A stretch of DNA of 64,000 bases, taken from positions 1 to 64,000 of the forward strand of contig UQVF01000003.1 of the NCBI GenBank assembly GCA_900544365.1, given 5' to 3'. Source of the stretch: an uncultured Veillonella sp. (GTDB taxonomy: Bacteria > Bacillota > Negativicutes > Veillonellales > Veillonellaceae). Position numbers and translations under genes: made by a program. Under the pieces are notes generated by a model. It had not been told where the DNA came from, made no database searches, and saw only the letters and a list, made by a program, of their open reading frames with translations. Below are positions 7,651 through 17,896 of this stretch, piece after piece (the first letter of the stretch is position 1; the number at the start of each line of letters is the position of its first letter).

Positions 7651-8151
7651 ATGAAACAATTTAACAACACACAACGATTGACGATTTCTGCCATTTCTAT
7701 CGCTATGTACTTGGCGCTTATGATCAGTACACAAGGCTTTGCCTTTGGTCAGTATCAAGTGCGCATTGCCACAGCGCTCTATGGATTGTCAGCAATCTTC
7801 CCATTTACCATTCCAGCCTTTGGTATTGCGAACTTTGTCAGTAATACAGTGATGGGCGGTTTTGGTTTAGTAGATGCTATCGGTGGAGCTATCGTAGGAT
7901 TATTGACAACAGGTTTGATCGTTCTTGCGAAGCGCCAAGGCTTAGGTAACTGGGTATTGATTCCTATCATTACCTTTGTACCAGGATTGATTGTACCAAT
8001 TTGGTTGACCTATTTCTTGCCAGTTCCATACTGGGTATTAGTGAGCTCCCTCGTAGTAGGTCAGTTCGTGTGTGGTGTGGTGAGCTACTTCCTCATCAAT
8101 GCATTAGAGAAAGTAGTGTATAAAAATAAGGAGGCTTTAGTTCGTGAGTAG
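7651..8151 (+). CDS. queT: Queuosine-precursor ECF transporter S component QueT
   Basis: A 166-residue hydrophobic protein with about five to six helices, in the QueT family of ECF S components. It binds a queuosine precursor (preQ0/preQ1 or queuine) and works with shared ECF energising subunits encoded elsewhere. The identification rests on recognisable family sequence (FGQYQVRIATALYGLSAIFP, about residues 32-51) and on the preQ1-I riboswitch immediately upstream. It overlaps the start of queF by 8 bp, so the two are translationally coupled. Confidence 0.92.
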   Translation: MKQFNNTQRLTISAISIAMYLALMISTQGFAFGQYQVRIATALYGLSAIFPFTIPAFGIANFVSNTVMGGFGLVDAIGGAIVGLLTTGLIVLAKRQGLGNWVLIPIITFVPGLIVPIWLTYFLPVPYWVLVSSLVVGQFVCGVVSYFLINALEKVVYKNKEALVRE

Positions 8152-8641
8152 TGGTCGTAATGCAGCAGAATTACAAGGTGTTCATGCTTTAGGTAGCCAT
8201 ACGGACTATCCTACAGATTATGCACCGCAAGTGCTAGAAGCATTCCCTAATAAACATCCAGGGAATGACTATTTTGTAAAATTCAACTGTCCAGAGTTTA
8301 CAAGCCTTTGTCCAATGACGGGGCAACCGGACTTTGCAACGATTTACATTTCCTATGTGCCAGATGAAAAACTGGTGGAAAGTAAATCCTTAAAATTATA
8401 TTTATTTAGTTTCCGCAACCATGGGGACTTTCACGAAGATTGTATCAATATCATCATGAAAGATTTAGTGGCATTGATGGAGCCTAAATACATTGAAGTG
8501 TGGGGCGAATTTACACCACGTGGTGGCTTGTCCATTGATCCGTATGCCAACTATGGCAAACCGGGCACCGATTGGGAAGCTACTGCGAAGGAGCGCTTGC
8601 ACTTTCACGATATGCAACCAAAACGAGTAGCATACCGTTAA
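8144..8641 (+). CDS. queF: NADPH-dependent 7-cyano-7-deazaguanine reductase QueF
   Basis: A 165-residue unimodal QueF that reduces the nitrile of preQ0 to preQ1 using NADPH for tRNA queuosine synthesis. The nucleophilic cysteine is C56 in LCPMTGQPDF. The family signature ESKSLKLYLFSFRNHGDFHE follows at about residues 75-94. Length and motifs match the B. subtilis type. The start is a GTG inside the queT end (4-codon overlap region). No queC, queD or queE lies nearby, so preQ0 may be imported by QueT or made elsewhere. Expression is under the upstream preQ1 riboswitch, giving product feedback. Confidence 0.96.
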   Translation: MSSGRNAAELQGVHALGSHTDYPTDYAPQVLEAFPNKHPGNDYFVKFNCPEFTSLCPMTGQPDFATIYISYVPDEKLVESKSLKLYLFSFRNHGDFHEDCINIIMKDLVALMEPKYIEVWGEFTPRGGLSIDPYANYGKPGTDWEATAKERLHFHDMQPKRVAYR

Positions 8642-8654
8642 TTACATACATACT

Positions 8655-8691
8655 ATTGCCAGGTCAATCTGTTGAGGGACCTGGCAATTTT
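8655..8691 (+). terminator. Terminator after queF
   Basis: An 11-bp perfect stem (8655-8665 with 8678-8688) is followed by a TTT run. Confidence 0.85.
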
Positions 8692-8757
8692 ACTAACTGC
8701 CCTAGACATGATAGGATAGAGATAGATGAAACATGTTGAGAGGAAAAGGAGTTGGAC

Positions 8758-11700
8758 ATGCAACCACAGTTATATATTGGCGGAGCCGGCACGGGAAAGA
8801 CCACGGCTTGTTTCGCAGAAATAGAACGAATTTTACAGGATCATCCAGACCATCAAATTATAGTGCTTGTGCCGGACCCTGCCACGTATATGATGGAGCG
8901 CAAACTAGCGGAGTATCGTAAGGAAAAAGGGTTCACCACCGTGCGCGTAGTGGGTATGACAAGGCTAGCCTATCAAGTGTATCAATCCTTGGGGAAAGTG
9001 AAAGAAGGTGGTCTATCGGAGCTAGGCAAAAAACTAGTCCTTCGGGTGCTCTTAAAGCAATCTGCTGGGGAATTGGACTTATTTAAACAGGCAGCGAAAC
9101 AACCACACTTTGGAGATGTTATACAAGGGTTGTTGACGGAGTGCAAAGCCTTTGGAGTAACACCGAAGGATTTGTCCGGGGCTGTGGAACAAGTAGATTC
9201 TATGGTATTAGGCCGCAAATTACAAGAGCTGTCCTTGCTGTTAGAACACTACGATGCAGCCTTGGAAGAGTTGGGTGTCCAAGATTCTATGGAAGAATTA
9301 ATCGACATATTGCCACAGTCTCCGCTCATGAAGGATTGCCATGTCTTTGTAGATGGATTCCATTGGTTTACACCGTTGCAGTATCGCTTGATTCAACGGT
9401 TGTTTTCTCTTAGTGAGTCCTGTCATATGACGATTAGCTTACCATCCTTAGAGGAAGAGGTACACAATCGTAAGGGGTCCATGTATTTCCGGGTCTGGGA
9501 GACCTACCGAGATATGATGACCTGGTACCCTGAGGCGGTGGTGCATACCATGTCCGAAGTCTATCGAGGAACCCCTGTATTACAGCAGTTGAATACACAG
9601 TTTTTCCGGACGCCCATGAAACCGAACACAACCGATGATACGTTGACCATGGTGAGTGCTTACAATCGAGAACGGGAAGCGGACGCAGTGTGCCGGAAGA
9701 TCTTGGGATACTGTCAAGAGGAAGGTCATCGATGGAAAGACTGCACCATTATATTACGGGACATGGAATCCTATGGTGATGTACTAGAAAAAGCGTGCCT
9801 AAATTATGGCATTCCTTTCTTCTCGGACCAACGGAAGATGATGACTAGCCATCCACTGGCGGAGTTCTTACAAGGCATCTTCCATGTACATCGTACTTTC
9901 TTTGACCATGATGCGGTGTTCCGCTTGCTGAAAACAGATTTTGCTCCCTTCACACGTGAAGAAGTAGATCGATTAGAAAATTATTGCTTAGAATACGGTA
10001 TTCAAGGGGCGGCGTGGCTCCGAGATACGTGGATCTATGGTAGGGAAGACGATGATCGACGGGCCGTGATGCAAGACTTACATGACCGAGTATTGCATCA
10101 GGTATTACGCCCTATTTACGATTTCTGCAAACTGCCACATACGGGGCAGGAATGGAGTGAGTTTTTATTCCAAACCATGCAAGATTGGCGCATTCCAGAG
10201 CAACTGAAAGTGTGGTATGACGAGGCAGAAGAGCGTGGGGATGTGCAAGAAAGTGCCAGCCATGTACAGCTATATAAACATGCTATTCAATTGTTAGAGG
10301 AGTGTGCATCTGTGACAGGTGCAGAAGAGTTAAGCGCAGAAGAGATGGGGCTCATCATCGAGGAAGGCCTCAGTGAAGTGACCTACTCCTTGGTACCGCC
10401 ATCTTTGGACCATGTGACGATTACCACCATCGACCGTAGCTATATGACAGATGCGAAGGAAGTCTATGTACTGGGACTTAATGAGGGGGTATTCCCTCGC
10501 AAAATGGGAGATGAAGGTATTCTGCGTGATCAAGAGCGGACCGCTTTAGCGAAGGTAGGAGTACAGCTAGCGGCGGGCGCCTTGGGACAAATGTTCAATG
10601 AAAATTTCTTGTTCTATTTAGCCTGCACCCGTGCTAGCCAAGGACTGCACCTGTCTTATGTCACATCTGATGAAGAAGGATCCAAAATGGAACCGTCTTT
10701 GGTGGTGCGGAGGTTACAACAATATGGGTATGTGAAAGATATCGAAGAGGCGCCCCTATCTATGCCAGAAGGGCGAGAACAGGACTACCTATGGCGACCA
10801 TCCCAAAGTTTAGGACTCTTTTCTAGTTGCATGAGTGCCCTTATGAAAGGCGACACTATCTCCTCCACTTGGTGGAGCCTCTATAACTGGGGATTGGAGA
10901 CGGGCTACCGAGGAGAGGTATTCTTTGCCACACGAGGCATGTTCGATTCCAATGCAGTGCCGCGTATTAATCAGTCCATTGTGCGAGGGCTATTGCTACG
11001 CAGTGATGCCTTAACGGGTTCCGTCACACGCTTAGAGCGATACCATCGTTGTCCCTACAGTTTCTATGCACAATATGCGTTACGATTAGCCCCACGGAAG
11101 GTGAAATCCTTTGGAGCTCCTGAAATTGGAACCTTCCTCCACGATACATTGCGCTATTTAGGGGAGTATCTATTGAAAGAGGGCAGACAATGGCGTGATC
11201 TAACAGAGGAAGAACAAGAATCCTTATGTCGTGAAGCCGCCGATGCGGTGATGGGCACGGAGGAAAGAGATGCGTACGAAGCACAACTGTATACTCGATT
11301 AACATCTACTTTATCGGCTACGGTAACACGTCTCGTAGATTGGTCCAAGAAAAGCGAGTTTTCCACCACAGAAGTAGAACAAAGCTTTGGTATGGGTACA
11401 TCTAGTTGGCATCCAGTGCGCATTCCATTGGGTAAGAACTATGGTGAAAGTATCGTACTGCGTGGTCAAATTGACCGTGTTGATGAATATCGTGGACCTC
11501 TTGGACATTATGCGGCGGTCATCGACTATAAATCGGGGGGGACTACGGTGCGAGCCGATGAAATTTACTATGGCTTGAAATTGCAGTTAATGACCTATCT
11601 ATTGGCACTGGAAAAGAATACAAAGGATCGAATTGGCACGGCTGCAGCCCTCTATACGTATGTGCGTAATCCACAAGTGAAATTGTCAGAAGTCGTAAAT

Positions 11701-12147
11701 CATAGACGGGCAGAAGAAGAAAAAGCTGATATCCAACAATTGAAAAATAGTGGATACTTTGTTGATGGTGATGTATTGCAATCCTTAGATGTAACAAGGG
11801 CCTACCAGAGTAATTCCCCTTATGTACCGATTGTTCTGAAAAAGGATGGCACTCCGGATAGTCGCACATCCAAAAGTTTAAAGACTATAGAACAATTTGG
11901 ACTTATGAAGGAATATACAAAGCAAATTATTTCTAACAGTGGTACACAGATGATGGATGGGGAGTTCCCTATCAGTCCGTACCAAAAGGACAAACGGCGA
12001 CCTTGTGAATTTTGTGAGTTCCAAGCCTTATGTCGCTTTGATGGAACCCGCAATCGGTATCGCTATATTAAGACCATGACCGAAGAGGAAGCATTAGAGA
12101 AGATGGAAGCATTACAAACAGGAGGAGCTACCTATGAAATGGACTGA
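8758..12147 (+). CDS. addB: ATP-dependent helicase/nuclease subunit B (AddB)
   Basis: The 1129-residue AddB subunit of the AddAB double-strand-break resection complex. The N-terminus carries Walker A GGAGTGKTT (residues 8-16), used structurally rather than for translocation. The C-terminal RecB-type nuclease has IDYK with D923 and K925. The 4Fe-4S ligands are visible as C765 (HRCPYSF) and C1083, C1086 and C1092 (CEFCEFQALC), exactly the AddB pattern. The ATG at 8758 lies 6 nt after AAGGAG; a TTG at 8752 directly abuts that site and is less likely. It overlaps addA by 14 bp, so the two are translationally coupled. Confidence 0.96.
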   Translation: MQPQLYIGGAGTGKTTACFAEIERILQDHPDHQIIVLVPDPATYMMERKLAEYRKEKGFTTVRVVGMTRLAYQVYQSLGKVKEGGLSELGKKLVLRVLLKQSAGELDLFKQAAKQPHFGDVIQGLLTECKAFGVTPKDLSGAVEQVDSMVLGRKLQELSLLLEHYDAALEELGVQDSMEELIDILPQSPLMKDCHVFVDGFHWFTPLQYRLIQRLFSLSESCHMTISLPSLEEEVHNRKGSMYFRVWETYRDMMTWYPEAVVHTMSEVYRGTPVLQQLNTQFFRTPMKPNTTDDTLTMVSAYNREREADAVCRKILGYCQEEGHRWKDCTIILRDMESYGDVLEKACLNYGIPFFSDQRKMMTSHPLAEFLQGIFHVHRTFFDHDAVFRLLKTDFAPFTREEVDRLENYCLEYGIQGAAWLRDTWIYGREDDDRRAVMQDLHDRVLHQVLRPIYDFCKLPHTGQEWSEFLFQTMQDWRIPEQLKVWYDEAEERGDVQESASHVQLYKHAIQLLEECASVTGAEELSAEEMGLIIEEGLSEVTYSLVPPSLDHVTITTIDRSYMTDAKEVYVLGLNEGVFPRKMGDEGILRDQERTALAKVGVQLAAGALGQMFNENFLFYLACTRASQGLHLSYVTSDEEGSKMEPSLVVRRLQQYGYVKDIEEAPLSMPEGREQDYLWRPSQSLGLFSSCMSALMKGDTISSTWWSLYNWGLETGYRGEVFFATRGMFDSNAVPRINQSIVRGLLLRSDALTGSVTRLERYHRCPYSFYAQYALRLAPRKVKSFGAPEIGTFLHDTLRYLGEYLLKEGRQWRDLTEEEQESLCREAADAVMGTEERDAYEAQLYTRLTSTLSATVTRLVDWSKKSEFSTTEVEQSFGMGTSSWHPVRIPLGKNYGESIVLRGQIDRVDEYRGPLGHYAAVIDYKSGGTTVRADEIYYGLKLQLMTYLLALEKNTKDRIGTAAALYTYVRNPQVKLSEVVNHRRAEEEKADIQQLKNSGYFVDGDVLQSLDVTRAYQSNSPYVPIVLKKDGTPDSRTSKSLKTIEQFGLMKEYTKQIISNSGTQMMDGEFPISPYQKDKRRPCEFCEFQALCRFDGTRNRYRYIKTMTEEEALEKMEALQTGGATYEMD

Positions 12148-15100
12148 TGCGCAACAGAGCGCCATTGATGCGCCAAGACCGGGGCAGTTACCGTCCCAAA
12201 CGATCTTGGTATCGGCAGCGGCGGGGTCAGGGAAAACGGCGGTCCTCGTAGAACGCATGATACAACGTCTGAAGCGGCGGGAGTTAAGCATTCAAGAACT
12301 GATGGTGGTGACTTTCACCAAGGCGGCGGCTGCAGAGATGAAAGCCCGCATCGGTGTGAAACTAGCGGAGGAGTTTCAAGCCACAGGGGATGAGTATTTA
12401 GAAGAACAACTGAATATGTTGCCGTCTGCCCATATTTCCACATTACACTCCTTTTGCCAATGGGTCATCCGCAGTTATTTCTATAAACTTGATATTGATC
12501 CATCTTTCACTATCGGTAATGAAGGGGAATTGGCGCTCATGCGCTACGATGTGTTAGATAAGATTTTGCTAGAGGCCTACGAACAAGGGTTGTATAATAT
12601 TTATGATGTGAGCGATATGTTCAGTACGGAACGGTCCGACCAGGTCTTACGGGACACGGTGTTTCTAATCTACAACTTCGCTTTGGCTCAAAGTCAGCCC
12701 ATGCGTTGGTTAGATCAGGTGTGTACTACCTATGAAAGCGCCTTACACCAGACCTTGCGAGAAACTACTTGGGGGACACTATTTTGGGAGGAGCAACAAC
12801 GCCAAATTGAGTATCTCCTTGCACGCTATGAAGAGGCACAGCGCTTGGCTACCCTAGGCAATGGATTCGACAAATGGATGGAGAAGGTCAGCGAACTGCA
12901 AACGCTGTTACAAGCCATGCAAAAGGCGGACACTTGGGATGCTATGCATCTAGGTGTAGTCGGCATTGGGGGATTTAGTTTCCCTGTACTCCGTGCCACA
13001 AAGGCCATGAATGAAAGTGATCCAGCTATCTTGAGCGAAATCAAAGCTATCTTGACTGAAGGAAAAGACATGCTGCAAGCCATGCCGAAAGGTGTCTTTG
13101 CCATTACCGAAGCAGATTGGCGAGAGCAAATGGAGTACTTAGTGCCGTTGGTACGAGGTATCATCCAGCTAGTGAAACGATTCCATGAGGACTTTCAACA
13201 GGCAAAACAAGAAGCGGGCATGATCGATTTCTCCGATTTGGAACATTTATGTTTAGCCTTATTAGTAGACCCTGAATCGGGAGATGAATTGCAACCATCT
13301 GAGGTGGCGCTGGAGTTACAAGATACGTTCAAAGAAGTGATGGTCGATGAATACCAAGATACGAACGGCGTACAAGAGGCTATCGTAAACTTAGTATCCC
13401 GTGGAGACAATCGATTCTATGTGGGCGATGTGAAGCAGTCCATCTATGGATTCCGTATGGCAGATCCCCAGTTATTCATGGAGAAGTACCATCGCTTTGA
13501 CCACGATGTGAATGGTGTGGAACGACGCATCGATTTGTCACAAAATTTCCGTTCCCATGAAGCGATTTTGAATGTGACCAACTTTATTTTTTCTCAAATT
13601 ATGACCGATGAGGGAGCAGGGCTCACCTATGGTGAGGCAGAGGCGCTCCATACAGGTCGCATTGTAGAAGAGGTGCCACCAGAATGGGTAGGTGGGGATG
13701 TAGAAGTGCACGTTCTCTGCTGTGATGAGGACAAGGCACAGACAGAGGAAGAAGGCGAAGACTTAGAGAACGATGAAAAGGAAATGCTCTTTGTGATTCG
13801 TAAAATCCAAGAGTTGAAGAATAACGGCGCCGTGGTGCAAGATAAAGACGGTACCTTCCGCCCTATGGAATGGCGTGACATTGTACTCTTGAAACGGTCT
13901 ATCTCTGGATCGGCGAGCCGTATGATCGACCTTTTACGGCGAGAGGGCATCCCTGCCTATGCAGAGGAAAAATCCGGCTATTTCAGCGCTATGGAAGTGC
14001 AATTTGTACTGTCCTTGTTGCAAATTATCGACAATCCAGAGCAGGATTTGCCCATGGCCATCGTCCTGCAATCGCCTCTTATCGGGATGGATGCGAACGA
14101 CCTAGGGAGACTTCGCTTGTCCGTAGGAGAGAATAGCTTGTGGAGTGGGTTGCGCCCATTTGTTGAGTCTTCCCAGAATGCAGGGTGGATTCGCTTTGTG
14201 GACTCTATGGACACATGGCGTACTATGTCTCGCCGACAAGGCATTACCGATTTAATCTGGCACATCTATGACACCTTGCATGTGGTGGAATACGTGAGCG
14301 CTATGCCGAATGGTTTGGTGCGTCGTGGTAATGTGCTAGCTCTGTATGAGCGAGCGAAACAATATGAAAATGGCAATTACCGTGGACTATTCCGGTTCTT
14401 GCGCTTTATTGAAAGCTTGCAGGCATCGGGAGAAGACTTGAGTGTTGCCAAAACGGTGAGCGAAGCAGACAATGTGGTGCGCATTATGACCATCCATAAA
14501 AGTAAAGGATTAGAGTTCCCTGTAGTATTCCTCATGGGAACCCAAAAGGGCTTTAATAAAATGGATTTGAACCGATCCTTGCTATTGCACAAAGAATATG
14601 GGGTAGGATTAAAAGGATACTTCCCAGATTTGCGCGTCATGTATAACTCTGTACCATGGATTTTCGTGCGTCAAGCCTTAGAAGAAAATTTGAAAGCCGA
14701 AGAGGAGCGTATCCTCTATGTGGCGTTGACTCGGCCTAAAGATAAGCTGTATATTACAGGCTATATGAAGGGGTCCATCAATGGTTCCACGGATCGACCG
14801 GCCACGAAGAAAATGGGCGAATGGGTGGCACCTGTATTACAGTGGGGTGAAAGTGCTTTCACGAAAGAACAAATTCTAGGATGTAATTCCTATTTAGATT
14901 GGATTTTGCGGAGTTTAGCTCGCCACGTAGTAGGGGGCACGCAGTTGCGCCAATTTGCAGAGGTAGAAAGTCCGCAATTCCCAGATATACCGTACAAAGA
15001 TTGTCCTGTGTCCTTCCATGTTCATGACGGAAATGATTACAGTGTTTCACAGGAAACACCGTCCGTAGACGTAGATGTGTTAGAACAAGTACGTGTCCAA

Positions 15101-16066
15101 TTACCAGTGGAAGCGCCACCATTGGACCCTATCGTAGTGGACCGAATGACCTCTGTGTATGCCTATGAAAGTTCCACAGAACGAGCGGGGAAAATTTCCG
15201 TGTCTGAAATTAAACGGCGCTTTGTGGAACTAGAAGAATTGGCGAAACAGATGATTGAGCCGGAGTATAAGCGTGATACAAGTAGTCATGATGATGTGGA
15301 AACGATAGGATCCATCATGTCTAATGCGATGGAACATAGAACAACTAGAAATGCGAATGATACAGAAGATTCATTAGCGAGTGAACCTATGAGAGAAAAA
15401 ACAGGTTTACTAATACAGGAGGATGAATCTTTTGACAAGGGTGTAGCGAAGGGCGATGTGGTAGGTGCATCAGCTGTAGGTACGGAGAATGCTTCAACAG
15501 AGTTGCCAGTAGATCTCGGTCCTTTTGATGTAACCTTAGCCTCTATGAATGAATCCACACCAATTCGCAGTGGTGCCCGTTGGGGTACCCTCATGCATGA
15601 AGTGATGCAATGGTTGCCGTTACAAAATTATACTCGTTCAACCTTAAAACAAGCCTTAGATACCCTTGCGTTACAAGGATATTTGACGGATGAAGAACGA
15701 AAGGCAATCAGTGAAAAACGTATTTATGATTTCTTTCAGTCTCACCTAGGACAACGATTGTTAACAGCACAGCGAGTGGAACGAGAATTACCGTTCAGCA
15801 TGTTATTCCCAGCGAATCGTGTGTACCCAGAGATGCTAGACGGGGAAGACTTGTTCTTACAAGGTATTATCGATACGGCATTCCTAGAAGAGGGGGCTTG
15901 GGTGCTAGTGGACTACAAAACAGACCGCCTAGATGAAGAGGCGCTAGTAAAACGCTATCGCATTCAGTTAATGCTCTATAAAGAAGCTTTGGAGCGATTG
16001 ACACCATACCCTGTAAAAGAGGTATACATCTATTCCTTCCGACTAGAGAGGGCTATACCGGTATAA
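12134..16066 (+). CDS. addA: ATP-dependent helicase/nuclease subunit A (AddA)
   Basis: The 1310-residue AddA motor subunit. The UvrD-like helicase has Walker A AAAGSGKT (28-35), motif II DEYQD (405-409), motif V-type HKSKGLEFPVVF (from about residue 791) and motif VI YVALTRPKDKL. The C-terminal nuclease has LVDYKTDRL with D1260 and K1262. AddAB degrades DNA ends until Chi and loads RecA. The protein is somewhat longer than the usual roughly 1230 residues; the extra length seems to lie in a polar Ser/Glu/Asp-rich stretch around residues 1050-1140, between helicase and nuclease. It has an AGGAGGAGC site inside the addB end and a strong terminator after it. Confidence 0.96.
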   Translation: MKWTDAQQSAIDAPRPGQLPSQTILVSAAAGSGKTAVLVERMIQRLKRRELSIQELMVVTFTKAAAAEMKARIGVKLAEEFQATGDEYLEEQLNMLPSAHISTLHSFCQWVIRSYFYKLDIDPSFTIGNEGELALMRYDVLDKILLEAYEQGLYNIYDVSDMFSTERSDQVLRDTVFLIYNFALAQSQPMRWLDQVCTTYESALHQTLRETTWGTLFWEEQQRQIEYLLARYEEAQRLATLGNGFDKWMEKVSELQTLLQAMQKADTWDAMHLGVVGIGGFSFPVLRATKAMNESDPAILSEIKAILTEGKDMLQAMPKGVFAITEADWREQMEYLVPLVRGIIQLVKRFHEDFQQAKQEAGMIDFSDLEHLCLALLVDPESGDELQPSEVALELQDTFKEVMVDEYQDTNGVQEAIVNLVSRGDNRFYVGDVKQSIYGFRMADPQLFMEKYHRFDHDVNGVERRIDLSQNFRSHEAILNVTNFIFSQIMTDEGAGLTYGEAEALHTGRIVEEVPPEWVGGDVEVHVLCCDEDKAQTEEEGEDLENDEKEMLFVIRKIQELKNNGAVVQDKDGTFRPMEWRDIVLLKRSISGSASRMIDLLRREGIPAYAEEKSGYFSAMEVQFVLSLLQIIDNPEQDLPMAIVLQSPLIGMDANDLGRLRLSVGENSLWSGLRPFVESSQNAGWIRFVDSMDTWRTMSRRQGITDLIWHIYDTLHVVEYVSAMPNGLVRRGNVLALYERAKQYENGNYRGLFRFLRFIESLQASGEDLSVAKTVSEADNVVRIMTIHKSKGLEFPVVFLMGTQKGFNKMDLNRSLLLHKEYGVGLKGYFPDLRVMYNSVPWIFVRQALEENLKAEEERILYVALTRPKDKLYITGYMKGSINGSTDRPATKKMGEWVAPVLQWGESAFTKEQILGCNSYLDWILRSLARHVVGGTQLRQFAEVESPQFPDIPYKDCPVSFHVHDGNDYSVSQETPSVDVDVLEQVRVQLPVEAPPLDPIVVDRMTSVYAYESSTERAGKISVSEIKRRFVELEELAKQMIEPEYKRDTSSHDDVETIGSIMSNAMEHRTTRNANDTEDSLASEPMREKTGLLIQEDESFDKGVAKGDVVGASAVGTENASTELPVDLGPFDVTLASMNESTPIRSGARWGTLMHEVMQWLPLQNYTRSTLKQALDTLALQGYLTDEERKAISEKRIYDFFQSHLGQRLLTAQRVERELPFSMLFPANRVYPEMLDGEDLFLQGIIDTAFLEEGAWVLVDYKTDRLDEEALVKRYRIQLMLYKEALERLTPYPVKEVYIYSFRLERAIPV

Positions 16067-16143
16067 TATTTCTAGCATAGTAATGACAGAAATAGGGTGT
16101 GTAATAGATTACAAGTAATTCACAACAGGATGTAATGCAGACC

Positions 16144-16190
16144 AAAAAAAGAGGAACGTTACGCACATAGTGTTAACGTTCCTCTTTTTT
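16144..16190. terminator. Bidirectional terminator between addA and the AGCS gene
   Basis: A 17-bp stem (16145-16161 with 16174-16190) is flanked by A and T runs and separates convergent genes. Confidence 0.9.
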
Positions 16191-16202
16191 GTATGGTAAG
16201 TA

Positions 16203-17627
16203 TTATTCGTTTTCGTGACCTTTATGCCACCAAGTGATACCTTTTTGAGTTGGTAAAATAGCACGGTCGAAGATTGGATCTTCAATACCTTTAGATTTTT
16301 GGCTTACATAGTCTTTCAGAGCAATGGTTACCAATTTACCTAAGCGCAGAATAGACGTAATGTTGCAAAGCACTAGGAATGCCATGAACAAGTCCGCTAA
16401 GTTCCATACAAGGTTCAATTCGGCAATACAGCCAACATAAACCATGATGATAACAAGAGCACGGAACACGTTGATAGCGACCTTATTGTTTTTCGTCATG
16501 TGCGCAATATTCACTTCGCCGTAGAAATAGTTACCGATAATAGAACTGTACGCAAACATGAATACGAACAAGGCGATTACAGCAGGAGCCCAAGACCCTA
16601 ATTGGTGTCCAATACTATGTTGTACAAGTGCGATACCTGTTAAATCGGTATGGACATATTCGCCAGATACAAGAACGATGAATGCAGACGCAGTACATAC
16701 AAACATAGTATCTACAAACACTCCAAGGGACATGATTAAACCTTGCTTTACAGGGTGATTCACATCAGCAGACGCGGACGCATTAGGTACAGAACCTTCG
16801 CCGGCTTCGTTGGAGAACAAACCACGTTTGATACCTTGCATCACCGCAGCACCGATGAAACCGCCTGTAGCAGAATCAATAGAGAAAGCTTGCGTAAAAA
16901 TAGCAGAAATCACAGTCGGCAATACAGAGATGTTAGCGATCACGATGTACAAAGCAATTAAGAAGTACAAACCCGCCATGAAAGGCACTAAAAATTCAGC
17001 TGTTTGAGCGATACGTTTTGCCCCACCAAAGATAACCAGTGCAGAGAGAGCTGCGACTACAAGACCTGTTGTGGAGGCATCGATATTCCATGGTTGTACA
17101 GCAATAGCAATTGTATTGGCTTGTACAGAGTTGTAGATTAAACCGTAAGTGATACTGATTAAGATAGCAAATAAAATAGATAAGAATGGACTATTTAATC
17201 CATGACGAATGTAATAGGATGGGCCACCACGGAAGGAGCCGTCAGGTAGGCGCTCTTTGTAGATTTGGCCTAGTGTGTTTTCGATAAAACTTGTAGCTGC
17301 GCCGAGTAAAGCGATGAACCACATCCAGAATACAGCGCCTGGACCACCTAAAGCGATAGCGATGGCGATACCAGCGATGTTACCAACTCCTACATGAGAG
17401 GCAACGCTGATGCAGAAGGCTTGGAATGGAGAAATGTGATGATCCCCTTTGCTTTTTTCCCCAGCACCAGATTTTAAAATGCGGAACATTTCTGGTAATT
17501 GTCGTAATTGTACAAGTCGTGTGGTTGCTGTGAACCATACACCAGCAATGATGAGAAGTGCGATAATGATGTTATTCCAAAGGAAACCGTTCACATCGCT
17601 TAAGAGTTGAATGATTTGATCTTGCAT
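16203..17627 (-). CDS. Alanine/glycine:cation symporter (AGCS family)
   Basis: A 474-residue secondary transporter with about 11 helices. The family signature appears as GDHHISPFQAFCISVASHVGVGNIAGIAIAIALGG-type sequence (about residues 60-95), and GLFSNEAGEGSVPNASA is the conserved segment of sodium-alanine symporters. It imports alanine or glycine with Na+. The start at 17627 is preferred (AAAGGATG upstream, family-typical N-terminus); the 40 codons before it read through the promoter region. It is divergent from the APC permease gene. Confidence 0.92.
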   Translation of the reverse strand: MQDQIIQLLSDVNGFLWNNIIIALLIIAGVWFTATTRLVQLRQLPEMFRILKSGAGEKSKGDHHISPFQAFCISVASHVGVGNIAGIAIAIALGGPGAVFWMWFIALLGAATSFIENTLGQIYKERLPDGSFRGGPSYYIRHGLNSPFLSILFAILISITYGLIYNSVQANTIAIAVQPWNIDASTTGLVVAALSALVIFGGAKRIAQTAEFLVPFMAGLYFLIALYIVIANISVLPTVISAIFTQAFSIDSATGGFIGAAVMQGIKRGLFSNEAGEGSVPNASASADVNHPVKQGLIMSLGVFVDTMFVCTASAFIVLVSGEYVHTDLTGIALVQHSIGHQLGSWAPAVIALFVFMFAYSSIIGNYFYGEVNIAHMTKNNKVAINVFRALVIIMVYVGCIAELNLVWNLADLFMAFLVLCNITSILRLGKLVTIALKDYVSQKSKGIEDPIFDRAILPTQKGITWWHKGHENE

Positions 17628-17798
17628 AAGGACATCCTTTCTTTTCATATGGACAAAGCATATTTCCTCTAGTATATCATAGGAAGATAGAGAAATGATA
17701 GAAAGATATAAGAATAGGGAGAAAGTTGTGAAAAAATATCTATTCATGAGATAAAAAAGGTGTTACAATGAATCGATAAATGAATGAAGTTGCGTAAC

Positions 17799-17879
17799 TA
17801 CATCCGAAGCCATTCCGTACGGACTAGTTAGGCTAGCGGTTTTGACGACACGGATCCTTGAAATGACTCAAGTGATGTA
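17799..17879 (+). promoter_or_regulatory. Candidate structured leader of the APC permease mRNA
   Basis: TACATC (17799-17804) can close against GATGTA (17874-17879). Inside are a CTTGA/TCAAG hairpin (17857-17872) and an ATCCG/CGGAT pairing (17802-17806 with 17851-17855) that competes with the closing stem. It sits 17 nt before the start codon. No known riboswitch consensus was recognised, so this is only a candidate. Confidence 0.3.
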
Positions 17880-17896
17880 AGAAAGGGGATTGATAC

